This document shows positions 53,555 to 64,000 of a DNA stretch of 64,000 nt, in pieces. The notes below the pieces were generated by a model. It was not told the origin of the DNA. It saw only the letters and a list, made by a program, of their open reading frames with translations, and searched no databases. Within the stretch, counting starts at the first letter, position 1. The number at the start of each line of letters is the position of its first letter. The position numbers and the translations under genes are program-made. The DNA is taken from NCBI GenBank assembly GCA_950022655.1, contig OX465582.1:87793801-87857800 (forward strand), given 5' to 3'. Source of the stretch: Alentia gelatinosa (taxonomy: Eukaryota > Annelida > Polychaeta > Phyllodocida > Polynoidae).

Positions 53555-54137
53555 AGGTGTTGCCGTTCAGCGCCGCCTAGCGGCCCACTGTCTAGTTATG
53601 CGGCCGCTCGGACAAACACGGCCGAGTCCGGCTACTTGCCCATAGAGACACACAGCAATCACACCTAAAGTATGAACGGTGTGATTGCAGGAGTGTGTTT
53701 TTTTTGGATGGATTAAATTGCTGAAACAAACTAGGGAATTGTATAAATGAGTTCTGGCTGTCTAAACTTCATAGTTAATAATTATCATTGTTTTAAGTAC
53801 GAAAAAGATAAACAAATTACAGCTAGGTCTGCCAGTGTAATACATGTAGTGTATATACAGTTTCGGTGTCCCTATGTTATCTAAAGTATATCTAAAGTAT
53901 CATTAGGTGATATGCATGTATGGTAAACCAAATTGGAGCTGGAATACCATAGAATATGATACAATCAGTGTTATTTCTCTGGAAAAAATATGCACGGGTA
54001 TTATGAATGTATTACGCTCATTCACTCTGCGAATCAACACTAAGGTATACGTTACCAGGTGAATGTTTGGCTTCAGCCGTGGAGTAACTAAGAAGATAAG
54101 GTGCGACACCGGCCAGTGGAAAAAGGCCTATTGCCAC
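53555..54137 (+). mobile_element. 540-bp dispersed element, copy 3
   Basis: Boundaries are GGTGTTGCCGTTCAGCGCC and GTGCGACACCGGCC plus AAAAGGCCTATTGCC. It contains GCGGCCGCTCGGACAAACAC and the ATGTTTGGCTTCAGC block found in copy 2. Confidence 0.85.
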
Positions 54138-55320
54138 GGGCAATTATTGTGGAATAACTTGGACGATGTAGTATAATGAAGTACAACGTATAAAGAATTT
54201 CGAAAAATGGAAATAAATGTACTCAGTCTAAGACTGAAAAACATATGAAAAAAATACAAATACAAAAAAACCCTCCCCTCAACTTCCTAATCATCATGTG
54301 GTAAATATTTTCCATATGGAAGATTAAATGTATATACATTTCTTCCTGCTTGATGTTTACTCTAAACTTACAGTGGAAGATTTATATTGTACATAAGTTA
54401 TTACTATTATGACTGCATGTTATGAACAATATGTGCATCTGTAAACTAAACCGGCGATGCATGGAAACCAGCAGTTTTTTCTTGAGCACCGCCAGTATGA
54501 ATAAAAATCTTATAAATAAAAAAATCCAACCTTGTGTTAGAACTGTCTGTATGATGAATACAAAAAAAATCTACTTTTTAATAGACTTCCTCAGATATAA
54601 TGTGATTCACTTATGTAAATGATCTTCGTGGAAAGAAACAGGTATATCCACCAAAGACCTACATTTGAGTAACATTTATAGATTATACAATGAGGAATTT
54701 CCGCAACTGTTAACTAAAAATACCTAGCGTAGCAGACGGCCACAAGTTATTTTAATATCACCCAATATATTATGTAAAATATAACTTGGGTATGTATTTC
54801 TCTGTATGCTGATCTAATACACAACTTTAACTGACAACATGTTGATGTATTGAATGTTATTCAGGAAGATATTATGAGAATAGGAAGAATAATTACAATC
54901 CTTGATGAAATGAAATGAAATAAACTTACACATGCATATATACACAAGCGGTCTTGAATCCTGACACACTAAGGCAAATTGATAGTGATTTCACATCTTT
55001 CCATATCTTATATTATCTATAATTTAATCTATATTTGATAATAATAATAATACCTACGTGAAAACCGAAAGCAAACCAAAGATCGCATTCATACATCTAG
55101 ATCTATAAAAATAGGTGTTACACAAGAATACGATCATAGAGAATGTCGGGTGGCGGTCAGTCACGCTCTGATAATTTTTAACTGCTACGCTAATACATTT
55201 CTGATGAAAAATAGAATCTATGTAGTATATTTAAGCGATTCTTCACTTATACCTTTCATGGCTATTGTATGGTAGAAAGCATGATGGCGAATATAATATG
55301 TATTTTTTCTGTGCATGTGA
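54138..55320 (+). other. AT-rich, no gene supported
   Basis: There are no recognisable frames or repeat ends apart from short TAA runs near 55035-55052. Confidence 0.5.
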
Positions 55321-55324
55321 TTGA

Positions 55325-55432
55325 ATGATAATAATAATGATAATAATAATGATAATAATAATAATGATGATAATAATAATAAAAATAATAATGATAATAA
55401 TAATAACAATAATAATGGTGATAATAATAAGC
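55325..55432 (+). repeat. (ATAATAATG)n-type trinucleotide tract
   Basis: About 100 bases of AT-rich triplets with scattered G. The Ile/Met or Tyr frames across it are artefacts of the repeat. Confidence 0.95.
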
Positions 55433-55974
55433 TATGTTACAATGCTTCGTATCCCCATTCAAAAGTACGCATACATCGATACAGGTATTATATTTAATTA
55501 CAGATCTGACTCATTCCCTCCCTCCTGGGGACCTAAGCCATAACAGGTGTGGTAGGCTATGGATTAGTCAAGACAAAGTACTAACCCAATGAAACGTGCG
55601 GCCAACACTTGATATCCTGAATACACGTGTATCGTATTACTTTTGACATGACACATGATGACCCACAAAGGGTGGTAGCATAGTAACGTGCTTGTGTTTT
55701 CCACAGATTACATTGTACTTTACTAACACTTAATCAAAAGGCTCACTCGGTAATGTTACTGTTGATAAGTCATTATTAAGATTGTTTTCTTATACATCTG
55801 GAACAAACTAAAGGTAATATAAATATTTTTTGTCACATTGTTTCATGTGAGTAGATATGTCTGTATAGTTATTAATAAAACAGATAAAAGTTATTGGAAT
55901 AAATTTTGATAGAGCAGTTTTCTCTGTTTCACTTAAATGCCTTTGGATCATCAAATGATTCAACAACATTAGGA

Positions 55975-56260
55975 TAGAGTACTATCATGAAATGTCATAT
56001 GATTATTTATATGGCGTGAGTTGTTTTGGCGGAATGATATCACAACGCGGAGCTGAGTGATATCCGTAGCGGAAGACAACAAATGCCACATAAATAATTA
56101 TATGAAATTGAGTGACGTTTAGATTTTATCCTACCCCCATCACAAGTTATTAACTTCATATGCCATCCGTGACATACAGATATTTTATGGCACAACTGTG
56201 GCATACAGTCACACCTTGTTAAGTCTATGGAGATTTATATGAGGGGTAGAAGAAATGGTA
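55975..56260 (+). mobile_element. Iota foldback plus TATCCTACCCC-type MITE unit
   Basis: ATATGATTATTTATATGGCG and TGAGTTGTTTTGGCGG mirror GAAGACAACAAATGCC and ACATAAATAATTATATGA. The apex has CGCGGAGCTGAG. It is followed at 56126 by TTTTATCCTACCCCCATC, and GAGGGGTAGAAGAAAT at 56240 closes the neighbouring unit. Confidence 0.8.
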
Positions 56261-56264
56261 TGTC

Positions 56265-57185
56265 ACCGTCCCCTGACTGGCCTTGTATCGCGCTAAGGAG
56301 GGGCAGGTGGGTGGATGGGTACAGAGTCTATAAAGGTGACAGTGCGAGTTATTTCCCTTTCCTTCTCATGATCTTCCTTTCCATGTCTTACTTGTTCCCT
56401 CCCTAATCTCCCGAAAGCTCATCGAGCCAACTGTTTCTCACCAAGGACTACATTTCATTCAATTCTTTTCACATTAATCCCTATTCACTTTGTGAATATA
56501 TTTACATCGATTTCTGAGAATTTGTTTCCGACTGGGTTTAGTTAAAGGTTGGAGCAATTGGCCAGAATAACTGCCACGCAGAGGCTGATTTAATACCATT
56601 TTACAGTACAATAATTATAAAACAAAAAAGAAGTCTGCATTAAACCCTTGTTCTCACAGAATTGAGACCAATTCCAAAACTAATTCTGTGAATTTTCTCC
56701 ACGTTTTTCAGGTGACTAAATCCCAATCTGTATAATTGTAAGCAGGTGTCATTCATTCTAGATATAAAGCATGCATTTTGGTAGAAGAAGCCCTTACGTT
56801 CCTAAACAAATACCCAATACTGATTTCATCCATTTACTAGGTCTAATTGAACGAAGTTGATGTTAATTTACCCCCCCCCCCCCCAAAAAAAAATCGAATT
56901 GGTTTAAGGAACTATGACATATAACTGACTCAACCCAAACTCCAAGCGTAGCATGAACTAAACCTCTGGGGGAGAGTGTCGTATTCTGGTCGGTGACTGG
57001 AGAACGTAAGCACGTATTACGTAACTGGGGCGCAAGGCGTGCAAGTGCGTTCATGCACGTGAGGTGTGTAGGGTTTAAAATTGTACTCATCCCACGTTCA
57101 TATTGTAATAGATTAACATCATGATCAATAAGTAAATACAATGATTAACGTCAAAAACACCCAGTCCAAGTTGGGACCATAGTTT
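56265..57185 (+). other. No gene supported
   Basis: Contains a C-run at 56871-56884 followed by A8. Nothing else is recognised. Confidence 0.5.
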
Positions 57186-57189
57186 AAGA

Positions 57190-57870
57190 TTTTCACTGTA
57201 TACCCATGCCATATATACTATAAATACGCACCGTTTCGCCATATAACGTAATTTAAATACCGTTCGGAACACTGTTGACTAAAATATTAGTGGTTAGGCA
57301 AAATTTAGTTAATGATTTAGAAAAAAATAATTTCGGGTATATAGCAAATATAGAACTTCCTGACAATGCTTTATTATCCATCGTATACAAAGCCCCCATT
57401 GAAAATGTATAGGGACTCAGTAAACCACTACCCATTGTATAAAACCTGTCAGATACCATAACTGTGGTATACGGATTCAAACCTATGGTATACGGCCTCA
57501 AAACCATGGTATACGGGTAAAATAGTCCCTTTTGCTATAGAGCAAAGAAAAGAGTTCCTAGTATTATACCTGTAAACATGGCAATTACTGGGTTCAATTT
57601 ATTCGAAAAGGTGGATAATAAATGCAACAAACGATGATTTTGTGGACAGGCAGCCCTGTAAACCACTCGCGGTTGACGTCGTAATACACTTGCTAGCGCT
57701 CGTGTATTACTACGCGTCAACCTCTCGTGGTTTACGACTGCCTGTCCACAAAACCATCGATTATTGTCTATGTAAACGCCTCGTTCCGTACGAACCGTAG
57801 ATTATCATCTCGATTTATAGCTTGTACAGCTTGGTCAGAACGTTCTATATAAGTACGGGGGAGCATGGGA
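57190..57870 (-). mobile_element. Kappa element split by a 400-bp nested insertion
   Basis: The kappa body (CACTGTATACCCATGCCATA ... GGGTATATAGCAAATATAG) and one foldback arm stop at about 57372, after CTTCCTGACAATGCTTT. The other arm (GTTCCGTACGAACCGTAGAT ... GTACAGCTTGGTCAGAACGT) resumes at 57780. The interval contains the zeta foldback and GTATAC-rich sequence. Confidence 0.75.
57645..57770 (+). repeat. Foldback (zeta), arms about 50 bp
   Basis: GTGGACAGGCAGCCCTGTAA and ACCACTCGCGGTTGACG on the left mirror CGTCAACCTCTCGTGGTTTA and CGACTGCCTGTCCAC on the right. The apex is TTGCTAGCGCTC between CGTAATACAC and GTGTATTACTACG. Confidence 0.9.
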
Positions 57871-58359
57871 GAACTGTTACAATATCAGGTATAGACTGGC
57901 TTCAGTCTCTGTACCCCTCCACCTACTCCTCCCCTCCTGACTGTGATACAGCTGCTATCAAACCAATGAGTTCTCTATACTCGTTGATGAAAGGGAGTTT
58001 CGCATTGTGCTCGAACTTATTATCCACCTTATACAAAGTATCAATAGAAAACACATGAGAAGCAAAAAGGCACAAAGAAACAACGATGGAATAACCCAGA
58101 ATCAAGAGTACAATTTGAAATATAATAAGTAAACAGCATAAAATACAAAGCTCGAGATGTATGGACACGATGCCGAGTTCCACCCAACTCTGAATATTCC
58201 TGCGAATATACCGCCAATGAATAAATCTAATGATGAACAACAAAAAGTCCTCAATAAGACAATAAACAATGTAACAGAGAACCACAGAATGACTGGTATT
58301 GAAGGATGAGAAGTGAAATAAAGGAATTGCTTATAAAATAATTTAGAAAAAAATCTCAA

Positions 58360-58530
58360 TACATCAAAACCAATATTTGGTCCAACTGACTTTCCAAAAC
58401 AGCAATTGATATCAATTACGTATTAAACAGAAAGTTTATTTGCCACAGGAATGTTGGCAGCCCGTACACTTCACTTACGATCCCCCTCCCTCCGCCCCCA
58501 CCCCCTTCGCGGTGACGGTTACTGGAGAAC
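58360..58530 (-). repeat. Diverged duplicate of 59040-59182
   Basis: CCAACTGACTTTCC, AGTTTATTTGCCACAG, CCCGTACACTTCACTTACGA and CCCTTCGCGGTGACGGT recur in the same order at 59049-59182. On the minus strand this copy has GATC/GTAAGTGAAG where the other has CGTC/GTGAGTAAAG. Confidence 0.85.
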
Positions 58531-59146
58531 TCGACCCAAAATTGTAAGGAGAACTCGACCCGTTTTGGAGAAATCGACTGGAAAACTCGACCCAGATACT
58601 CAAATACTTATGAATAGGACATTTTCATACACAAGGAAAGGTCTGACTAGTTAGCTTTTAGATAAATAAACCAGCGGATATGTAAAAATAAGTCCAGTTA
58701 TGTTGTGATGTTAGGTGAAGGGCTAATGTTAGGGACAGGGTTAGGCATAGGGAAAGGGTTTGTGATAGGCTTCGGGGAAGGGTTTTCTTCTCCCAAGAAG
58801 ATCAAATTTGAAGCCAAGATAACATACTTCCTTTCGTTAAAGTAAAGTATGTACCCAAAGATGTATTAATAAGATATGTGATTTCCGATGATTTAAAACG
58901 GGTCAAGTTTGTTACGGGTCGAGTTCTTTACGGGTGTTATACGGGTAGAGTTCTCCAGTATTTTATTTTTTATATTTTTTTTCAGATAAGTATTACAGGC
59001 AGTCTGCACATTGCAGGTTTAGCGGTGACTTCAATACTTCTAAACTCAGATTTGATCCAACTGACTTTCCCAAATAGTAGTTGATATTAATCAGATATTA
59101 AGTTTATTTCCCACAGCAACGTCCGCAACCCGCACACTTTACTCAC

Positions 59147-59425
59147 GACGCCCCCCGCCCCTTCCCCTTCCCCTTCGCGGTGACGGTCCCGGGGGAGAGC
59201 AGGGACCGGGAGACGGCCGGGATATGGGAGCCTGGGTGCCGGGCGGGGGACGGGGCGGGGCGGGGGCGGGGCGTGGCGGGGCAATGTGTATGTATTATGT
59301 AGTCTCCCGTGTAAAATGATACACCGGGCGCCGAGGCACTCTCCAAGGCGTGCGGCGGCAGCAGCAGTCATCCGCCAAAGGGTTGGCATGGCGTGACAGA
59401 CTGCATTAACAGTCTCATCCTGCAT
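59147..59425 (-). promoter_or_regulatory. CpG-rich, GC-box-rich patch, possible promoter or 5' exon
   Basis: Repeated GGGGCGGGGC boxes, many CpGs and a minus-strand donor-like GTGAGTAAAG at 59146-59137 lie in an AT-rich region upstream of the ARID5B-like exons. It could be a non-coding first exon or CpG-island promoter. A 112-codon minus-strand frame crosses it but shows no known domain. Confidence 0.4.
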
Positions 59426-59729
59426 GGACTGCCTGACTACTTCTCAACCATTAAGGACTAAACCATGCGTTAAAATACAATACGCACATACGATATACAC
59501 GTTTAAGTGGAGATAATAACTGGGAGGGTATAAAATGCATAAAACAAAGGGGGAGATATCAACTTGAAAGTTTATGTTCTATAAGCAATATTTACCTACC
59601 ATATCTAAAAAACTATGATTCTGGTAAGATCCGCTTGGAGTTTCTTCCGGACATAGAGAAAGAGTGAACCAGAACTAGGCTTGAAGACTGAAGGCCCACG
59701 AGAGTGAGAATCTTGTACTATGTGTAAAT

Positions 59730-59935
59730 ATCGGTTCCGGGACACCCCGCGGGGTATCACCCGCTTAAGGGAGGACACCCCGCTCAAGGGGACAATTTGC
59801 TCGGAACGGCAATTTTTCCCTGTATTAAGGGTTTATTTTAACCCCGCTTAAGGGGGGGAGGGGGCACTGCGCTTAAGGGGGCACTTGGCCCTGAACGGAT
59901 GGTGCCCCCTTAAGCGAATTTTACTCTCTGTCTCT
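59730..59935 (+). mobile_element. CCGCTTAAGGG / CAGTAAAACC-type element copy
   Basis: CACCCGCTTAAGGGAGGACA, CCCCGCTCAAGGGGACAATT and GCCCCCTTAAGCGAATTTTACTC match the family at 35325-35800. Confidence 0.65.
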
Positions 59936-59958
59936 GTCTGTCTCTGTCTGTCTCTGTC

Positions 59959-59991
<33 letters not shown>

Positions 59992-60015
59992 ATATATATA
60001 TAGAGAGAGAGAGTG
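59936..60015 (+). repeat. (TCTG)n, (TA)n and (GA)n microsatellites
   Basis: TCTG/TCTC repeats at 59930-59990 pass into TATATATATATA and then GAGAGAGAGAG. Confidence 0.97.
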
Positions 60016-61185
60016 TAAGATGTCTGTTCCTGAATCTTGAACTGAACTCAAATACACACGTGACATATGTGGAATTAATAACCGAGAGGATAGAAAATAC
60101 GTAAAACAAAGGCGAAGAAATAATGAAAGGGAAGAAGAAGGGATATATCAGAATTGATCATTATTATATACCTATAGGCGAATGTCTTACTTTTACTAAC
60201 TAGTAGGACAAATTCCGCTCATCTCCGAGTGACGAAATAATATTCATACGTCCCTCCGTACCATGTGGCAACTGTCATTCTGCTATTTAGTGAGTTCTTG
60301 AATGATATTTTTAATGATTTCTAGGTACATTCTGATACAGATATTCTCCAACCATGGAGGTAAACGCAAACCCCGACGGAACGAAACATATTATAACCAT
60401 GTAAAGAGACATAGTGAGTGTGACTGAATTCCATCTATTCCTCGATATCTTCAAACTCGGCGAGTATTTCTGAGCAAAATATCTCTGAACAGATTCACTT
60501 CAGTCATACTGACTTTGTATTATTAGATGTTTTTTTTAAAATCTTGGAATGATACGCTATATATTTGGCTATACGCTTCGGTGCACAGACTTATTGGGTT
60601 ATTCATAATAATATCAGTGCTCCATACGGACCGGATGGCAAGACTATGAGGCTATTGATTGGAAATGGATTGAGCTGTGCCGACACAATAGGGAACAGGG
60701 CGAATAGAGCGTAATGATTTCTTTGTCTTTTACCCGCCCGCCCGCCCGCCCGCCCGCCCGGCTACGGCCGCTGCACGGCGGCATAGGCATACGTATATTG
60801 ACTCAGCGTACAATGGTGGAAACCGACTTCAATCTCCAACCCGAGTACGCTGCTTATCTCCTCAATCTCCCCCCGTACACTTGGAATGCCTGGCACAGGG
60901 CGGATAATATAATATAATATATTAATTCAACATGAGGAGGGGAAGCAGCAGGGAAGGGTTGTTTTGTAATCCGCCCGCGTTTTATGCAGATTATCATCTC
61001 TCTGGGGCAAGTCTTTTACATTGTAACCTTCTCTGAAACAAAGATACACGCATATTCTCCCATATTCTCGGTTAATGAAGAAGGCGCATTGTGATAAGGA
61101 CAATGACACGTGATATTCATATATTGATCTACCCACAGGACCTGCACAGGCCGGTTAAGCCTCAGGAGCTGACCCGACCAGAAAA
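60016..61185 (+). other. No gene supported; (CCCG)n at 60732-60760
   Basis: A run of about seven CCCG units is followed by CTACGGCCGCTGCACGGCG. The rest is AT-rich without recognised content. Confidence 0.5.
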
Positions 61186-61187
61186 CG

Positions 61188-61685
61188 ATATTTTATCTCA
61201 CCCCGGAATATTTCTCCATAGACTTAGCGTTAAGAAATCATACTCCATGGCCATGAAGGTACCGTACCCAATACTCAATGGCTAAACGAGAAAACGATAT
61301 TTTATCTCACCCCTGGTATTTTTCTCGATACACTTAGCGTTAAGAAATCATACTCCATGGCTATAAAGGTACTGTACCCAATACTCAATGGCTAAACGAG
61401 AAAACTATATTTTATCTCACCCCTGGTATTTTTGTCCCATAGGCTTATCATTGAGAACTCTTTCTCTATACGAGTACTGCAGTCTGTTCTCCACCGTCTA
61501 TATCTTGTGTGTTATCCATTTTTTAAAAGTGTGTACCGGTTAAAGTCATTGTTCTCCAACTCCTTTAAACAGTATCACTCGGCTGTCGCCTCGTTCATAT
61601 CACTCAACATCAAATTCGTGGAGAACGATGACTTTGACCAAAACTTGTTGGATTCTTCTTTAATATCTCACCCTGGTATATTTCT
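61188..61685 (+). mobile_element. Tandem TATCTCACCCC MITE ends plus beta foldback
   Basis: TTTTATCTCACCCC occurs at 61191, 61300 and 61410, spaced about 110 bases, each followed by TAGCGTTAAGAAATCATACT-type sequence in the first two. The third leads into a beta foldback (GTTAAAGTCATTGTTCTCCA ... TGGAGAACGATGACTTTGAC, apex CTCGGCTGTCGCCTCG). Confidence 0.8.
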
Positions 61686-61960
61686 ACATAGGCTTACCGT
61701 TACGAACTCATACTCCACAGCCATGAAGGTACTGTACCTAATGTTCAATGGCTAATTGGGTGATTTATTTTATTAAATGATTTTATACAGGGTGATATAA
61801 AAATCAGCAACCCATTCGATGAGAATAACTTGGTCCGCACTTCACCTCCTTTGACCGCTACATAATTCACCCAGATCGCATCGTGAACTATTTCGCAACT
61901 CGGTGGAATACGGACCAAGTTATTCTCATCTCGTGAGTTCCTTCTATTTAATATTCCCCC
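61675..61960 (+). mobile_element. Gamma-type palindromic MITE
   Basis: CACCCTGGTATATTTCTAC, GGCTTACCGTTACGAACTCA, then the gamma foldback (AATAACTTGGTCCGCACTTC ... TACGGACCAAGTTATTCTC) with the apex CAGATCGCATCGTG and the end TTCCTTCTATTTAATA. Confidence 0.82.
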
Positions 61961-62082
61961 CACCCCCAGTGGATTTGACAGCAGTATCGACGACCAAAGG
62001 AAATGAGAGGGCTACCCGTCACCCCCACCCCCACATCCCCGGGGTAAGGGAGAAATAATTAGTAGAAACCAAACGAGAGTTA

Positions 62083-62235
62083 GCCTTGTCAATGTTTATG
62101 CCACGATGGGCAGGTCGTGTATTACTACACGAGGCATTAGCCGATTGTAGTGAGTAGCAGACCTGACCGGAGTGGTTTAAACATTGACAAGGCTAACTCT
62201 CGTTTGGTTTTGTATTTATCCTACCCCATATCACC
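62083..62235 (+). repeat. Foldback (eta), arms about 35-60 bp
   Basis: CGAGAGTTAGCCTTGTCAAT, then GTTTATGCCAC, is mirrored by GTGGTTTAAACATTGACAAG and GCTAACTCTCG. The inner portion has TCGTGTATTACTACACGAGG, a second small palindrome. It is followed by TTTATCCTACCCC. Confidence 0.87.
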
Positions 62236-62439
62236 GATATACAGAGAAAAATTTGTAATTATCCATGTTAGTAGTGTGTTGACACTCATCGGAGGATGGC
62301 CGCGTTTATCAATGCTGCTGGATCTACTTCCATTACCTTGTCCCTGATTGGTCAATTTTTAATTCACCTCGGTGCATAAATTGCATTTTATTCAACGCTC
62401 AGTCAAATACACTGACATATGTTGAATCTATGGCGTTTT

Positions 62440-62875
62440 TTTTTTATTAGGGATAGGATAAACACTCATTCATCTCATACATGTATAAAATCATATAAAC
62501 ACTATCTAAAAATTCCGTGTGTATATTTCTACGGGGGAGGAAACAAAAGCATGGTCTAGTTCAATACCAGACTACGCGGATGAAATTTAATCAAACTAAT
62601 ATCCCTGAATCACAATTAGTTTTCGGTCCAATGTTTGATTGAGTGATTGATTAGATAATTGATTAAAATATCCTACAGACGGATGCCAGGCTGATTGTAG
62701 CCGGGTTCTATTTATCAAGATGAGATCGGGCTTTCGGAGTAGAGCGCTATTCAATCAGTAAATGGCTGGCAGTAGTAGCAATGATGCTGCTATACTTATT
62801 TCAGTGTTGGAAATAGAAATGCCTTGACATCCACATCGGTGGATGTTTGGATAAAGCTGACATTTTCCGAAGCAA
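62440..62875 (+). other. No gene supported
   Basis: It starts with TTATTAGGGATAGGATAAAC, a MITE-type end paired with 62216. Otherwise unrecognised. Confidence 0.5.
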
Positions 62876-62879
62876 TCAA

Positions 62880-63170
62880 TATAGCCCATAGATGAATTGT
62901 GCGAATAACAACGTCAAAAGGGCTGGTACCACCAGCACGATGGATTTGTTGTATTCTACTTTGGTATGTATTGTTATATCTTACAGTATCGCAATACAAC
63001 ACTACAATGAAAACCTGCCCCGGCATATTGTATGCTATACTCCTTTTTGAGTAAATAATAAAAAAAGAATTATCTTTCCTCCTTTGCCGCAATATATCGC
63101 ACACAATAATGTGTGTATTTTGTTTTCGCGATAATGTATGTATATTTTTGTGCTCCACCACCGCGATGCC
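62880..63170 (-). repeat. Inverted relative of the 28620-28950 repeat
   Basis: The shared landmarks ACCACCAGCACGATGGATTT and TTTTTGTGCTCCACCACCGC are the reverse complement of sequence at 28780-28915, with an inner AT-rich stretch differing. Confidence 0.55.
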
Positions 63171-63499
63171 TCACGATCTATTGAGACAAGAATTGCGAAG
63201 GTGCTTAATCGCACTGATGCTTCACAGACAAAAAAAACTAGCAAGACTTAACAAGTCAACCGAATTTTAAAAAATCTTGTTATATCTTGTATGCTGCTGG
63301 AAGAACCCCTTAAACCAGCGAATCTCCAGATGGTAGTGGCAGGGGAGGTGGGACAGAAGAGTCAGTATAATTATGGAAACCTTGGCATATTGTGCTGACT
63401 GTTCTGCTACACAGCTATTACTAAATATGTCATCAAGTTGACAGGTATATTACATGGATGTTTACTTAATATGAGTTATTGACTTTGTGCTCCAAGACT

Positions 63500-63715
63500 T
63501 TATATTTTTATATGCCCATGTCGTATATACTGTAAATACGCACCGTTTCGCCCCATAACGTAAAAATACCGTACGGAACAGTGTTCCGTATTGCAAAATA
63601 CGGAACACTGTTCCGTACACGTCATTTAAATTTGCAGTTAGAATATTAGTTATTAGCCAAAGTAAGTTATTTATTTTGTTGATTTTGGGTATATAGTTAA
63701 TATAAAATCACCCAA
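63500..63715 (-). mobile_element. Kappa element body with a small perfect palindrome
   Basis: GTCGTATATACTGTAAATAC and GCACCGTTTCGCC match other kappa bodies. It contains GTACGGAACAGTGTTCCGTA and then TACGGAACACTGTTCCGTAC, nested palindromes not seen in the other copies. It ends GGGTATATAGTTAAT. Confidence 0.75.
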
Positions 63716-63824
63716 TGATTGCTGAATTTTGTTTTCAATGAAATTATTATTTTTTAAATCAGCGAGCAGAAAAAAATCAAAATGGCGTCTCAGTTGGAGG
63801 GGGCAATGGGCCCTGGTTGATTGG

Positions 63825-64000
63825 CTTGATTTAACGTCCAGTTAACCATTGCAGGTTCTCACCAGGCCCATTTAATAATCTAGGAGTATACATGAAGACC
63901 ATTTTCTGTACCTTATACAAGGTTATCGTTTAATAATATCTAAGTCTGTATGCTAAGGCAGTATTAGCCGTTCATAAGTGTTGAATAAAGTTGACCCATA
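63825..64000 (+). repeat. Dispersed repeat with TTTAACGTCCAGTTAACC head
   Basis: The head GGCTTGATTTAACGTCCAGT is followed by AGGTTCTCACCAGGCCCA and the same TTTAATAATCTAGGA ... TTGAATAAAGTTGACCCA tail as 37305-37580. The copy runs off the window end. Confidence 0.65.

Noticed and set aside
55218..55543. Poly-Leu, poly-Tyr and poly-Ile frames
   Set aside because: They are translations of the ATAATAATG triplet tract.
1..64000. CRISPR-like arrays
   Set aside because: The direct repeats are contiguous satellites or MITEs without regular unique spacers, and the window is clearly eukaryotic.

Overview
This is a eukaryotic, animal genomic window, most probably from a mollusc. It has an intron-rich gene with GT-AG junctions and long AT-rich introns. 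It is dense in non-autonomous transposons, including short elements ending in TTTAACGTCC-type tails of the kind I associate with bivalve and gastropod genomes (inference, not proven). There are no bacterial operons, CRISPR arrays, rRNA genes or convincing tRNA genes.

The one host gene I can support is on the minus strand: an ARID5B (MRF2)-like AT-rich-interaction-domain transcription factor. Eight consecutive coding exons can be joined with matching splice phases, at 29352-29568, 8296-8529, 7316-7437, 6240-6393, 5013-5065, 4472-4569, 3209-3350 and 143-2011. Together they make exactly 963 codons. They cover the BAH-like N-terminal region, the CRDTFDHP and NLKGRPRKKK blocks, the complete ARID DNA-binding domain, an acidic linker and a large glutamine-rich C-terminal exon with PTDLS and PLNL motifs. 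The first coding exon(s) should lie above 29568 on the minus strand and were not found. A perfect splice donor (GTGAGT) at the low end of the polyQ exon suggests that the gene continues below position 1.

Region by region: 1-9.3 kb holds seven of the eight exons with repeat-laden introns, including a 93-bp array inside a SINE-like element and an array that repeatedly copies the splice acceptor and first codons of the 8296-8529 exon. 9.3-29.3 kb is the large intron, with palindromic MITEs, a perfect-looking 1998-bp tandem duplication (14572-18568), a decayed Ty3/gypsy retrotransposon (19072 to about 25620, 5' LTR present, 3' LTR not found) and a (GTAT)n microsatellite. 29.6-64 kb is upstream or intronic sequence made largely of dispersed repeats, with a few CpG-rich promoter-like patches (about 37.7-37.9, 45.66-45.78 and 59.15-59.42 kb) that may serve this gene.

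The most unusual theme is a set of foldback elements with many different arm sequences. Several share one skeleton, with a CTCGTTTGA-like arm motif and a GC-rich apex resembling AGCTTCGCCTCGTGA, and their two arms change together. One copy (39562-39852) sits in one half of a local duplication whose other half is the empty site. That fixes its ends and shows a TTA target duplication.
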